Positions 1-8,341 of a stretch of 64,000 bases of DNA are shown here, piece after piece. Position 1 is the stretch's first letter. Every line of letters starts with the position of its first letter. Position numbers and translations under genes: made by a program. The notes beneath the pieces are model-generated. The model was not told the origin of the DNA. It did no database searches and saw only the letters and a program-made list of their open reading frames with translations. The DNA comes from SZUA-584 sp041656035 (GTDB lineage: Bacteria > Bacillota > Clostridia > Christensenellales > SZUA-584), in contig CAZPHS010000005.1 of NCBI GenBank assembly GCA_964586785.1, positions 36,218 to 100,217 on the forward strand, written 5' to 3'.

Positions 1-1823
1 CGCATCGCTTCATTTTTCGGCAGACTTCTTCTATCCGTTAAATAGTGGTTGGTCAGCAGTATAGCGTAATCAACCGTAGCGCCAAGCTGCACCGTGCTTA
101 TAATAAGGTAGCCTACAAAACTTAGTGTATTATCGGTAAAATACGCAAAGGATAAGTTAATCCATATCGCCGTTTCAATGGTAAATACCAATAACGCGGG
201 TATGCTGAGCGAGCGAAAGGTCAGCAGTATAACGATAAAAATACCGATAATAGCCACCAGGTTGACAATGCCCGTATCCGTTTCCACAACGCTTTTCATA
301 TCAAACAAAGTAGCGCTTTGTCCGGTTAGATAGCGGGTGTCGTAATGACTTTCGGCGGTATTTAGAACCGATTGCACAGTATCAAAGGTTTGCTCCCCTT
401 CTCTTTGCATATCTGTATACAGTATAATTCGCGCGTAATGCTCGGAGTAAAACTGGTCGATAACTTCTTGCGGCACATATTGCGGCGGTATCTTTGCGCC
501 TACCGCCGTTACATATGAAACCACACTCGTGACATGAGGAATTAAGGCAAGCTCGTCGCATAGCTCGGCTTCGTTTCCCGCGGTTTCTTTAGGCACTAAA
601 AGCACCAACGGATTTTCTTTGCCAAACGTCTCTTCTATTAACGCCGTGTCTCTTTCGGCGCGGGAGCCTTTGGCAATCTCCCCCATGCCATACATAAAGG
701 GGGTATTGGATTGCGCAATAAAACAGGGTATTACAACAACAAGGGACAATATAAGAAAAGGTATCCTAATCTTTAAAAGCCCTTTGCTGACGTTGCGGAA
801 ACTGGGGACGAGGCTTTTGTGCCTTGTTTTATCAAGCAATTTGTAGCCGGCAAGCGTTAATGCCGGCAGGAAAATCATAACCGATAAAAAGCTTAACACG
901 ACACCCTTGGCCAGATGAATACCTAAATCCGATCCTATGCCAAACCGCATAAACAGTAACGCTAAAAAGCCGATTACCGTCGTCGCGGCGCTGGCCGCAA
1001 CCGTTGGCAGCGCGCGCTTTATGGCGAGCACCATAGCTTCTTTTGGCTCGAAGGAAGTTCGGTATTCGTAAAAGCTATGCAGCAGAAAAATGGCGTAATC
1101 CATAGAAACGGCAAGCTGCAATATGGGGGTGACAGTTTGTGTGATATAAGATATCTCTCCAAAAAAAGCGGTGGTACCCATGTTTATAACCACGGCGACG
1201 CCTATTGTAAGCAGGAAAAATAAAGGCTCTATCCAAGACGTTGTAGAAAGGGCAAGTATAATCAGAATTATGGGAATAACAAACGCCATGGCTGAAAAGA
1301 CCTCGGATTCAGTCATGGACTGAAACGCGGCGGAATTGGCGGCGTCGCCGTCAACCGCGCCGTTTTCTTCTATCAAACCATAGATTGCGTTTATCGTTTC
1401 CGATTCCTGACCGCTTATAACGGAAACGCTGAGTAAGGCGTTGCCGTCTTTGTAATAGTATTCGGTTATGGAAACGTCTAAAAACTCAAAAGGCGTGGCC
1501 GTCAAAATGCTCTTGCCAAACACATCGTCAAGCCAGCTGACGGAAGATACGCCGGGAATAGCGGCCAGCTTTTCTTTGTATTCGAGAGCCTCCCTTACGG
1601 TAACGCCTGTAAGCATAACCCTGGCGTTGGGCATATCGCCGACGAATTCGTCCTCTATTATTTTTATGGCTATGGTAGACTGCGCATCTTCAGGCAGATA
1701 ATCCACCATATCATAGTTTACCGAAACACAAGTGGAAAGCAGCGCGCCGGCAATTACCAGCGCTAAGAAGGTAAAAAGAACAACCCTTTTATGTTTAACC
1801 ACAAGCTGTGAAAGCTTTCTCAC
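1..1823 (-). CDS. MMPL/RND-family exporter, 3' end cut by window edge
   Basis: Membrane protein of the MMPL branch of the RND superfamily, which moves lipids, drugs or other hydrophobic compounds using the proton gradient. The gene runs leftward off the window, so about 607 codons are visible. Hand translation of the reverse strand shows an N-terminal anchor (VVLFTFLALVIAGALLS), a large outer loop, a membrane block containing LAVSMDYAIFLLHSFYEYR, a second anchor and loop, and the beginning of a second membrane block with ATVDYAILLTNHYL. This duplicated layout, with the same Asp-Tyr-Ala motif in each half, is typical of the family. The start is GTG at 1823 behind AAGGAGG. It is divergent from a TetR-type regulator that probably controls it. 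The substrate cannot be inferred. Confidence 0.9.
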   Translation of the reverse strand, partial: MRKLSQLVVKHKRVVLFTFLALVIAGALLSTCVSVNYDMVDYLPEDAQSTIAIKIIEDEFVGDMPNARVMLTGVTVREALEYKEKLAAIPGVSSVSWLDDVFGKSILTATPFEFLDVSITEYYYKDGNALLSVSVISGQESETINAIYGLIEENGAVDGDAANSAAFQSMTESEVFSAMAFVIPIILIILALSTTSWIEPLFFLLTIGVAVVINMGTTAFFGEISYITQTVTPILQLAVSMDYAIFLLHSFYEYRTSFEPKEAMVLAIKRALPTVAASAATTVIGFLALLFMRFGIGSDLGIHLAKGVVLSFLSVMIFLPALTLAGYKLLDKTRHKSLVPSFRNVSKGLLKIRIPFLILSLVVVIPCFIAQSNTPFMYGMGEIAKGSRAERDTALIEETFGKENPLVLLVPKETAGNEAELCDELALIPHVTSVVSYVTAVGAKIPPQYVPQEVIDQFYSEHYARIILYTDMQREGEQTFDTVQSVLNTAESHYDTRYLTGQSATLFDMKSVVETDTGIVNLVAIIGIFIVILLTFRSLSIPALLVFTIETAIWINLSFAYFTDNTLSFVGYLIISTVQLGATVDYAILLTNHYLTDRRSLPKNEAM

Positions 1824-1898
1824 GCAATATCCTCCTTAAAACTGTATATAGGGAAATATTTATTAAACAAAGTGTTGATAAATAAACCCAAGTACATT

Positions 1899-1927
1899 AT
1901 AATAACAATGAGTTGATAGATCACCAA
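1899..1927 (-). promoter_or_regulatory. Predicted promoter of the MMPL gene with overlapping imperfect palindrome
   Basis: Read on the minus strand, TTGGTG and TATTAT are separated by 17 bases. The -35 region sits in the imperfect palindrome GTTGATAGATCACCAAC (1912-1928, GTTG/CAAC arms), a plausible site for the divergent TetR regulator. Prediction by eye only. Confidence 0.4.
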
Positions 1928-2022
1928 CCAGATTTTTACCAGATGACAGATATTAAACAGACATAAGGTATAATGTATGGCAATCAGCATATTTTTGAAA
2001 ACTGGGGGGAAGGGAGAAGAAT

Positions 2023-2610
2023 ATGATGAGTAATGAAAGAAATGACAGGCGGGTCAAATATACAAAGATGGTGCTTAAGGACAGCTTTATCAGTCTGCTT
2101 GAGAAAAAGGAGATTTCTAAGATTACCATAAAAGAACTGTGCGAAGACGCCGACATAAACAGGGCAACCTTTTATGCCCATTATAACGACCAGTATGATT
2201 TTATGAACCAAATACAAAACGAGTTGATTGCGAATATAGAAAAGCATCTTTCCGTATTTGTCCAAAACGATTTGCCGATAATACTGGTAGATATGGTAGA
2301 GCAGATATTTGAATACATAAAAGAAAACGCGAGAATTTGCAAGCTGCTGCTCAGCGAGAGAGGGGATTTGAATTTTCAAAAGCGCGTTTTTATGCTTGTG
2401 TACGAAAAAATTATAATCAATATTACAAAAGGCGGCGCAATCTCCAAGGAAGACGCCGAATATATTCACGCTTTTACGCTTACGGGCTGTATCGGAGTTA
2501 TACAAAAATGGCTTAACGACAACATGAAAAAACCGTCGCGCTTTATGGCGGAAACAATTATGAAACTGACTACGGCATACCAGGATTTATGCCGTAACTC
2601 AATTAAGTAA
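2023..2610 (+). CDS. TetR/AcrR-family transcriptional regulator
   Basis: A 195-residue DNA-binding repressor of the TetR family. The N-terminal helix-turn-helix is clear: ISKITIKELCEDADINRATFYAHY at about residues 35-58 is split here as ISKITIKELCEDADI and NRATFYAHY, with the usual 'FYxHY' ending of the recognition helix. The rest is helical and resembles the TetR_C_33-type ligand domain found with Clostridial and Bacillus efflux genes. Tandem ATG codons lie at 2023 and 2026 after GGGAG; either could be used. The gene is divergent from the MMPL exporter with a 199-base gap, the usual arrangement for local control of an efflux pump. The ligand is unknown. Confidence 0.88.
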   Translation: MMSNERNDRRVKYTKMVLKDSFISLLEKKEISKITIKELCEDADINRATFYAHYNDQYDFMNQIQNELIANIEKHLSVFVQNDLPIILVDMVEQIFEYIKENARICKLLLSERGDLNFQKRVFMLVYEKIIINITKGGAISKEDAEYIHAFTLTGCIGVIQKWLNDNMKKPSRFMAETIMKLTTAYQDLCRNSIK

Positions 2611-2661
2611 ACCATTGAATTCGCTATATCAAGTTCTTTGCAAAATTATGTTTTTTACGAA

Positions 2662-2691
2662 TTAACAAATTGAATAATTTTGTGGTATAAT
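2662..2691 (+). promoter_or_regulatory. Predicted promoter of the membrane-HTH gene
   Basis: TTAACA, an 18-base spacer and an extended -10 (TGGTATAAT, the hexamer at 2686-2691) lie 35 bases upstream of the start codon at 2726. Confidence 0.5.
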
Positions 2692-2725
2692 TAGAATATA
2701 TTTTTATGACTTGATGAGGTGCGTT

Positions 2726-3106
2726 ATGCAAAAATTCAATTGGTCAACCGTTGTTGCCGCGGTTATTATCTGTATAGGAATAATTATTGCCGGAAACGGC
2801 ATTGTTACCGCGATTAACGACAGACCTTTCGCCGGTTCGGCTTTTGTTCCCGATGTGTTCCAAATATACAATCATGATAATTCCACGGAGTTCCTGTACG
2901 AATACGAAGCGGCAAATTATTTGCGAATAGATGAGGACACCTTGTACAGGTGGATACAAGCCGGAAAATTACAGGGTACATATACCACAATCGAGCTTGT
3001 AGGTTATGACGACAACGTGCAAGTTGTAAAAATGGGTACGGAGCGCATTTACAGCAAGGCAAAACTAAACGAATATATGAATAGCCTCATTGAGTCGGGG
3101 AACTGA
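2726..3106 (+). CDS. Membrane-anchored helix-turn-helix (excisionase/MerR-type) protein
   Basis: A 126-residue protein with two parts. Residues ~6-27 form one hydrophobic helix (VVAAVIICIGIIIAG), with little before it. Residues ~55-120 form an HTH_17-like domain: YEAANYLRIDEDTLYRWIQAG followed by a basic strand and KLNEYMN; here the family motif is 'A-A-x-Y-L-x-I-D-x-x-T-L-Y-R-W-I-x-x-G-K-L'. The start at ATG 2726 follows GAGGTG by 4 bases; a TTG at 2711 is also in frame but less likely. The combination of a membrane helix with an excisionase-like DNA-binding domain suggests a membrane-bound regulator or a structural protein that borrowed the fold. Function is not known; it has its own promoter. 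Confidence 0.7.
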   Translation: MQKFNWSTVVAAVIICIGIIIAGNGIVTAINDRPFAGSAFVPDVFQIYNHDNSTEFLYEYEAANYLRIDEDTLYRWIQAGKLQGTYTTIELVGYDDNVQVVKMGTERIYSKAKLNEYMNSLIESGN

Positions 3107-3130
3107 GTTGAAAAAACTCATTTCCGTTTT
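3104..3130 (+). terminator. Weak hairpin after the membrane-HTH gene
   Basis: TGAGTT (including the stop codon) and AACTCA form a 6-bp stem around gaaaa, followed by an interrupted T tract. Weak terminator candidate. Confidence 0.3.
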
Positions 3131-3335
3131 ATACTATGGCATATCTGCAAAGCAAAATGATTTTAGGTGTTAAATACCGCCGGGACAATTGCGATATTTG
3201 GAGTGACAAAGATTGGTTAATGAAAAAGTTGTTTTCAAAACTGCGAATTGTTATTGACTGCATGAGCAATGCGGCGCGTTAATTAATGGCGGCGGGGCTT
3301 TCGAGGCGGGCGCCAGCGGGGCAGAGGGACGGAAT

Positions 3336-4775
3336 ATGGCTAAAATCCTAAATGGAAAGAAGAATATCGCGGCATCATTTCTCGCGCTTCTTCGCTCTAA
3401 AGACAATATAAATATCCGCAATGTGCGCGCGAGCCGAATAAAATATATGCTGATTTTTCCCTTGGCGCCTGTTTTCGCGAATATGCAGGGCGCGCTGTTC
3501 AGCGACTCGGTGCGCCTTTTTAGCCTGGACGCCATGACGCTTATGGGGAGTGCCTATTGCGTTGGGGCGGGTGTTTTGTTTGCGTTCACAAACACAAAGA
3601 ATATGGCGCGGGTATCGAAGGTATCCGCCGCAGCGACTGCCGCCGCTTTTGCCGTATGGCTTTTTATGCCCGAAAGCCTGCCGAGCCTGCTGACGGCTAT
3701 ATTTTTCATGTTCGGGCTGGGCGGCTGCGCTGCCTGCGCATCGTTTGCTTATACATTTGCCCTCAATAATACTGAACGGCTTTTAGGCGCCGCGGCAATC
3801 TCATTATTTTTCGCGATTAATCAGCTTTGTTCGGGGCTGTCTTTGCCGTTGGGGATTTTTGATAAAACATATTTGGCGGCGCTTATACTTGGCACCTGTG
3901 TTTGTATGGCTTTTTATAAAGCGGATGATTTTACAGCCGCGGCGGACAGGCCGAAAGCAAGATTGAATCCGGCTCTTAAACTGACGCTGTATTTCTTTGT
4001 AGCTCATTATTTTGTGGAGATATTTTATACTTATTTACCGGGAGCGTCGTCGCCTGCCGCCATGGCAGCCAATGGGGCTATAGGCATTTTCGTAGTATGC
4101 CTTGCCGTGGCGTTGCAGCTTATCACCCGACGCAGCGTCTGGAATATGTGTAATTTGTTTTTTATCGCTATGATTTGTACATATGGATTGTATTTTATGC
4201 CTGAAGGAACGGCTTTGAGAAGCTTTGCCCGCTATGTTCACGGTTTCGAACAAATGGGGTATATTGCGGCCTATTACCTTCTCGGATGTGTTTTTAAGAA
4301 ACACGGAGACTTTCGAATATTTAAGCTTTGCCTTGTAATAATATTGCCGTTAAGTATGCTCTCATATGTGATTCCGGGCGCTCTGTCCGTTTACTCGCCC
4401 TTCCTTCTGCCGCTTGCGGCCACTTTAACTTCCGGCGCCGTATTTATCGTATTTATATTATTATCACCAGCTTATTCGAAGTATCTTTTTTATGCGGAAT
4501 GGTCGGACGATTTTTGCTCGGTGGATATGATAAAAGACATACGGAAAACGGAGCGTTCGTATATGCCAGAAAGTTTAAATCTTACCGCCCGCGAAAAAGA
4601 AGTAACCGCGTTGCTTTTGAACGGAAAGGATGCGAAACAGATAGCGCAGGAACTGAAAATCAGTATCCACACCGCCAACTTCCACATAAAAAACCTTTAT
4701 AAAAAGCTCAAAGTCAACAATCGTCTGGAATTATTCGTAAAATTTAATACTTGCGATTTTACTTCAAAAATATAA
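3336..4775 (+). CDS. LuxR-family regulator with multi-spanning membrane domain
   Basis: A 479-residue protein. Residues ~30-390 are hydrophobic, with about ten to twelve membrane segments resembling a major-facilitator fold (for example LFAFTNTKNMARVSK, then FAVWLFMPESLPSLL). The last ~65 residues are a LuxR/GerE helix-turn-helix: LTAREKEVTALLLNGKDAKQ, then IAQELKISIHTANFHIKNLY and KKLKVNNRLELF. Such membrane-LuxR proteins occur in Clostridia and in gut Actinobacteria and are thought to sense a small molecule or membrane state and regulate nearby genes. The chosen ATG has GGGACGG a short distance upstream. The next genes encode a surface protein and a lipoprotein on the same strand, which are candidate targets, but nothing in the sequence proves this. 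Confidence 0.82.
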   Translation: MAKILNGKKNIAASFLALLRSKDNINIRNVRASRIKYMLIFPLAPVFANMQGALFSDSVRLFSLDAMTLMGSAYCVGAGVLFAFTNTKNMARVSKVSAAATAAAFAVWLFMPESLPSLLTAIFFMFGLGGCAACASFAYTFALNNTERLLGAAAISLFFAINQLCSGLSLPLGIFDKTYLAALILGTCVCMAFYKADDFTAAADRPKARLNPALKLTLYFFVAHYFVEIFYTYLPGASSPAAMAANGAIGIFVVCLAVALQLITRRSVWNMCNLFFIAMICTYGLYFMPEGTALRSFARYVHGFEQMGYIAAYYLLGCVFKKHGDFRIFKLCLVIILPLSMLSYVIPGALSVYSPFLLPLAATLTSGAVFIVFILLSPAYSKYLFYAEWSDDFCSVDMIKDIRKTERSYMPESLNLTAREKEVTALLLNGKDAKQIAQELKISIHTANFHIKNLYKKLKVNNRLELFVKFNTCDFTSKI

Positions 4776-4943
4776 GCGCAACGTATAATCCGCGCGGTTT
4801 TTTTTTGCGTTGTTTTATGTAAACCTACCATGATTAGTAGCTATTCAAGACAATACGCCGCTTTTAAAATGAAGTTTGGGGCAAAATCTGCTGTTGACAG
4901 CGTTTCAAAATAAATCTAAGGAATTCCAAGGAGGACGGTTCTC

Positions 4944-6473
4944 ATGAAACAACAAATTAAAAAACTTTTTTATCTGCTGCTTCTTACAGTATTTATACTG
5001 TGGATAATGCCGCAGGCGGTTTATGCGCTGCCCGAGTTTAAAATTAATATAACAAGCAAGTTTGATGACGCAAAATTTTTGGCCGAAATACGTAAAACTT
5101 TGGGGATAGGTCCGTCCGACGCGGTGTATTCGAATGAGGTATCAAAAATAATAAGTCTGGATGTGGCCGGTAAGGGCATATTAAGCCTTGCCGGAATAGA
5201 GTATGCCACCGGTTTGGAAAGTCTTCATTGTGAAAACAACAACCTGACCGCGCTTGATATGAGCAGCTGTCCAAAGCTGAAAATATTGCATTGTTGGAAG
5301 AATAAGCTTACCGTGCTTAATGTGAGCGAAAATCCGGCGCTTAAAGAGCTTTATTGCGATCAGAACAAACTTGCTAAGATAGATGTGAGCAAAAATGCGG
5401 ACTTGCAGATTCTTAATTGTTTCACTAACAAGCTTACCAAGCTGGACGTGCGCAAAAACCCCAAGTTAGAGGTGCTGCGCTTGTATGATAACAAGATTTC
5501 CGCGCTGGACTTAAGTAAAAATACCGCATTGGACAGACTGAATTGCGGAGTGAACCTGCTTACGGTGCTGGATGTGCGCAAAAACATTAATCTGAGCGCA
5601 CTGTCCTGTTACGAAAACCAGCTTACCGTTTTAGACCTGCGCAAAAACCCGAAACTTAAGGAACTGTACTGCCAAGCGAACTACCTGCCGTCGAAAGGCG
5701 CCATCATGGGACTGAACGAATCCCAACTTATAAATTTTGATTATGATCCGCAAGCGCCCGTTCCCTCGGAGCCAAAAAATCTAAAAGCCTTTACCGGTAA
5801 CGGAGAAGTAACCCTTAGTTGGGAGATGCCCGTTTATGGGGGCTCAAGCACTATTACGGGATTTGAGGTTTCAAGCAACGACGGCGGCGCGTGGATAACA
5901 GCCGGAACCGAAACCGGCTATACCTTTACCGGATTAACTAACGGGCAAAGCTATACTTTCAGAGTACGTGCCGTAAACAGCGCGGGAACGGGACTGAATT
6001 CCGCGATTAAATCTGCGCCCGAGGAAAAGCGTGAAACGATAGATTTCACACTCTCTTTTGACACCGGAGGGGGCAGCATAATAAACAGCATATCCAAGCC
6101 CGAGGGGACAACGGTCGATCTTTTAGAGTTCAGGCCAACCCGCGATGGGTTTGATTTTGACGGATGGTACGAAGACGCGCTGCTTAAGAATGGTATTTCA
6201 AGTGTAAGGCTTGGCGAGGATACAACCGTTTATGCAAAATGGCTGGAGATTTCGGACATCGGCGGGCAACAGTACACGGAATCAGATGTTGAAATTCAAA
6301 CCGTTCTTGATGCGGCGGAACAGTATACGAATGACAGGCAGGGCGCCGGCGATTTAAACGTTTGGCTGATTGCGGGTATAGCGCTGGCGGTTCTTTTATG
6401 CGGCGGCGCCGCCTTGGTTTTGGTGCGCGGCCGGAAACGATCAAGCCGTCCTCAAAAATCAGATAGTGAATAG
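4944..6473 (+). CDS. Leucine-rich-repeat surface protein with FN3 and InlB-type repeat
   Basis: A 509-residue secreted, membrane-attached protein. Residues 1-29 are a signal peptide ending near VYALPEF. Residues ~90-260 hold eight leucine-rich units of 21 residues with the pattern LxxLxCxxNxLTxLDVxKNP; the last one is degenerate. A fibronectin type III domain follows (~275-365, starting PSEPKNLKAFTGNGEVTLSW), then a Listeria-Bacteroides (InlB B) repeat (~372-440, with GWYEDALLKN and TTVYAKW). A membrane helix near residues 475-497 and a basic tail (GRKRSSRPQK) end the protein; there is no LPXTG motif. It probably displays a binding surface for proteins or glycans outside the cell. GGAGGACGG precedes the ATG. 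Ligand unknown. Confidence 0.88.
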   Translation: MKQQIKKLFYLLLLTVFILWIMPQAVYALPEFKINITSKFDDAKFLAEIRKTLGIGPSDAVYSNEVSKIISLDVAGKGILSLAGIEYATGLESLHCENNNLTALDMSSCPKLKILHCWKNKLTVLNVSENPALKELYCDQNKLAKIDVSKNADLQILNCFTNKLTKLDVRKNPKLEVLRLYDNKISALDLSKNTALDRLNCGVNLLTVLDVRKNINLSALSCYENQLTVLDLRKNPKLKELYCQANYLPSKGAIMGLNESQLINFDYDPQAPVPSEPKNLKAFTGNGEVTLSWEMPVYGGSSTITGFEVSSNDGGAWITAGTETGYTFTGLTNGQSYTFRVRAVNSAGTGLNSAIKSAPEEKRETIDFTLSFDTGGGSIINSISKPEGTTVDLLEFRPTRDGFDFDGWYEDALLKNGISSVRLGEDTTVYAKWLEISDIGGQQYTESDVEIQTVLDAAEQYTNDRQGAGDLNVWLIAGIALAVLLCGGAALVLVRGRKRSSRPQKSDSE

Positions 6474-6545
6474 ACGGGGACTTTATTAAATGAGTAAGAC
6501 CGTGCCATTGCGCAAAATATTAAGTGATTATAGGGAGAAACAGAT

Positions 6546-7178
6546 ATGAAAAAGATTTTTTGTTTGGGTGTAGTTTTATTAACTGCGATTCTATGCGCTT
6601 GCGGGACCCAGTTTGAGGTAAGCACAACTTTGCCCGCTTACCCCGCGCCGGAAGCAACCTTGGAAACCGCTGTTCCGTTCGCATCGTCCGAGCCGACAGC
6701 GCCGCCGAGCGCCGGTCCCGAAACTGCAGGGCCCGAGGCTTCGCCCGAAGTAACCGGTCCCAAAATGTATTCAAGTTACGCGTATCTTGTTTCGTTTGAT
6801 CCGGATACCGGTTTGGCACAATTTGATTATTTCGGTATGCTCAGGGGCGAAGAGGCGGTAAACTTTCTTGTAGAGCGTAAGGGATATTCCGAAGCCGAGG
6901 CACGGGCGATTGTGGATGATTTCGGGGATTCAGAGTTCGTGGAAAAAAACTTAAACAAGCAGCTAAGAGCGGTAGACATCAATACTGTTTCCCTAAGCCT
7001 GATGTATCAGCCAAGCGGCGCGGTTTCAGAGGATATGATACCTATACCTTCCACCGCGTCAGATTTTATGGCCGTCTACGCGCATGATCCTTCTTTGCTT
7101 ACCTCATCATTTTTCTATTACATACATGTGGCGAATGACGGTCATGTGTTTCATGTCGAACAGGTATATTGGCCATAA
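6546..7178 (+). CDS. Putative lipoprotein of unknown function
   Basis: A 210-residue protein with a lipoprotein signal (residues 1-18, lipobox ILCAC, lipidated Cys at about 18-19). A Pro/Ala/Glu-rich linker (PAYPAPEATLE, later SAGPETAGPEAS) covers ~25-65, and a folded domain of ~140 residues follows, containing EEAVNFLVERKGYSEAEARA and a C-terminal beta-rich part ending VEQVYWP. I do not recognise the domain. It begins 72 bases after the LRR surface protein, on the same strand, so the two may be co-transcribed and act together at the cell surface. The gap before the next gene (convergent) shows no clear terminator. Confidence 0.7.
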   Translation: MKKIFCLGVVLLTAILCACGTQFEVSTTLPAYPAPEATLETAVPFASSEPTAPPSAGPETAGPEASPEVTGPKMYSSYAYLVSFDPDTGLAQFDYFGMLRGEEAVNFLVERKGYSEAEARAIVDDFGDSEFVEKNLNKQLRAVDINTVSLSLMYQPSGAVSEDMIPIPSTASDFMAVYAHDPSLLTSSFFYYIHVANDGHVFHVEQVYWP

Positions 7179-7322
7179 CGGGTTTTGGGCTGGGCAAGTA
7201 TACTATTACATTCATGACGCTTTATTCGGATATGAACAAAACGGAATATGCTGAATATAAGGACGGCTTATATTAAGAAAGACCTTTATTTATCTTGCAG
7301 CTGAAAATGTTATACTGGGGTT

Positions 7323-8318
7323 TCAGTGCGTATGCGCAGTTTCGGAAAAAACGCCGTCCTTCAACCCCCGCATAAATTCGAAAATCTTGTCGCCCGACAA
7401 ACGCAGATCCTCGTGGCCATAGTCCGGATACACAAGCATCTCCTTGGGCGAGCGGATTTTGCCGTAGGTGGCAAACTGCGTGGACGGCGGGCAAAGCGTG
7501 TCCATAAGACCGGTCATCATCAGTACGCGCGCCTGAATGCGCGGCGCGATATTTTGGACGTCGATATAGCCAAGAGTGCTGAAGAACTCTTCCTCGTGTT
7601 CGTGCAGAGGATCGGTAGTTTTAAACCAATTTTGTATCTCGCTATACGCGCTGGATTCCGCGCCAACCTCCCAGGCGCGCCTATAATCGCATAAAAATGG
7701 ATACAGCGCCGCCGCGCGTTTTATCCGTGGCTCGAGGGCGGCGCACGCGAGCGCCAGCGCGCCGCCCTGGCTTGCGCCGAAACAGCCGATTCGGTTAGCG
7801 TCTGTGTCGGGCATGGTCGTCAGAATATGTGCTAGCTGCGCGGTATCAAGAAACACGGAGCGAAAATATAAACTTGCAGGACCGTCCGCCAGTCCGCGTA
7901 TGATATGCCCGTCAAGCGTGTTGCCGGTGACGGCGGCGTTGTCCGAAGACCGTCCCGCCTGCCCGCGGCAATCCAGCGCGGCGATATGAAAGCCCTCGGC
8001 CGCGTACGGCAACAGCCCCGTCCAGTCGCAGCTGGATAGGCGGTATCCGTGAAAATTCAGCAGTATGGGCAGCTGGGTATGGCGTTTTGCGGGTCTTGCG
8101 TATTTGGCGTATATCCGCGCGCCGCCCACGCCGTTAAAATACAGATGAAAACATTCCGCGAATCCGGTGGTAAAATTCGCCGGAATCAGCTCGACGTCTG
8201 CGTTCACCGCCTTCATTTCGCTGATCGCTTCGTCCCAAAAGGCGTTGATATCCTTCGGGCATGGGCTAGAGCCCGTATAGCGCTTCAGTTGCTCCAACGG
8301 CATATCGGTAATCGGCAT
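7323..8318 (-). CDS. Acetyl xylan esterase / cephalosporin-C deacetylase family hydrolase
   Basis: A 331-residue alpha/beta hydrolase of the AXE1 (carbohydrate esterase 7) family, which removes O-acetyl groups from short acetylated sugars, usually inside the cell. The sequence shows the family's N-terminus (MPITDMPLEQLKRYTGSSP), LNFHGY oxyanion region, the RGQ motif (LDCRGQAGRSSD), the nucleophile elbow GASQGG and the C-terminal acid-histidine region (DTLCPP, then YGHED). No signal peptide is present, in line with action on imported oligosaccharides. It lies 23 bases after the GH26 mannanase in the same direction, so it should remove acetyl groups from acetylated manno-oligosaccharides. Length is normal for the family. 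Confidence 0.88.
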   Translation of the reverse strand: MPITDMPLEQLKRYTGSSPCPKDINAFWDEAISEMKAVNADVELIPANFTTGFAECFHLYFNGVGGARIYAKYARPAKRHTQLPILLNFHGYRLSSCDWTGLLPYAAEGFHIAALDCRGQAGRSSDNAAVTGNTLDGHIIRGLADGPASLYFRSVFLDTAQLAHILTTMPDTDANRIGCFGASQGGALALACAALEPRIKRAAALYPFLCDYRRAWEVGAESSAYSEIQNWFKTTDPLHEHEEEFFSTLGYIDVQNIAPRIQARVLMMTGLMDTLCPPSTQFATYGKIRSPKEMLVYPDYGHEDLRLSGDKIFEFMRGLKDGVFSETAHTH

Positions 8319-8341
8319 ATGTGTTACTCCTTTTGTATGGA

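Noticed and set aside
3133..3282. A 49-codon open frame starting MAYLQSKMILGVKYRR in the gap before the LuxR-type gene
   Set aside because: No ribosome site, no recognisable family and random-looking composition; best treated as chance.
4776..4815. CCGCGCGG followed by nine T residues after the LuxR-type gene, as a terminator
   Set aside because: The short self-complementary run leaves no loop for a normal hairpin; a terminator here is possible but I could not draw a convincing stem.
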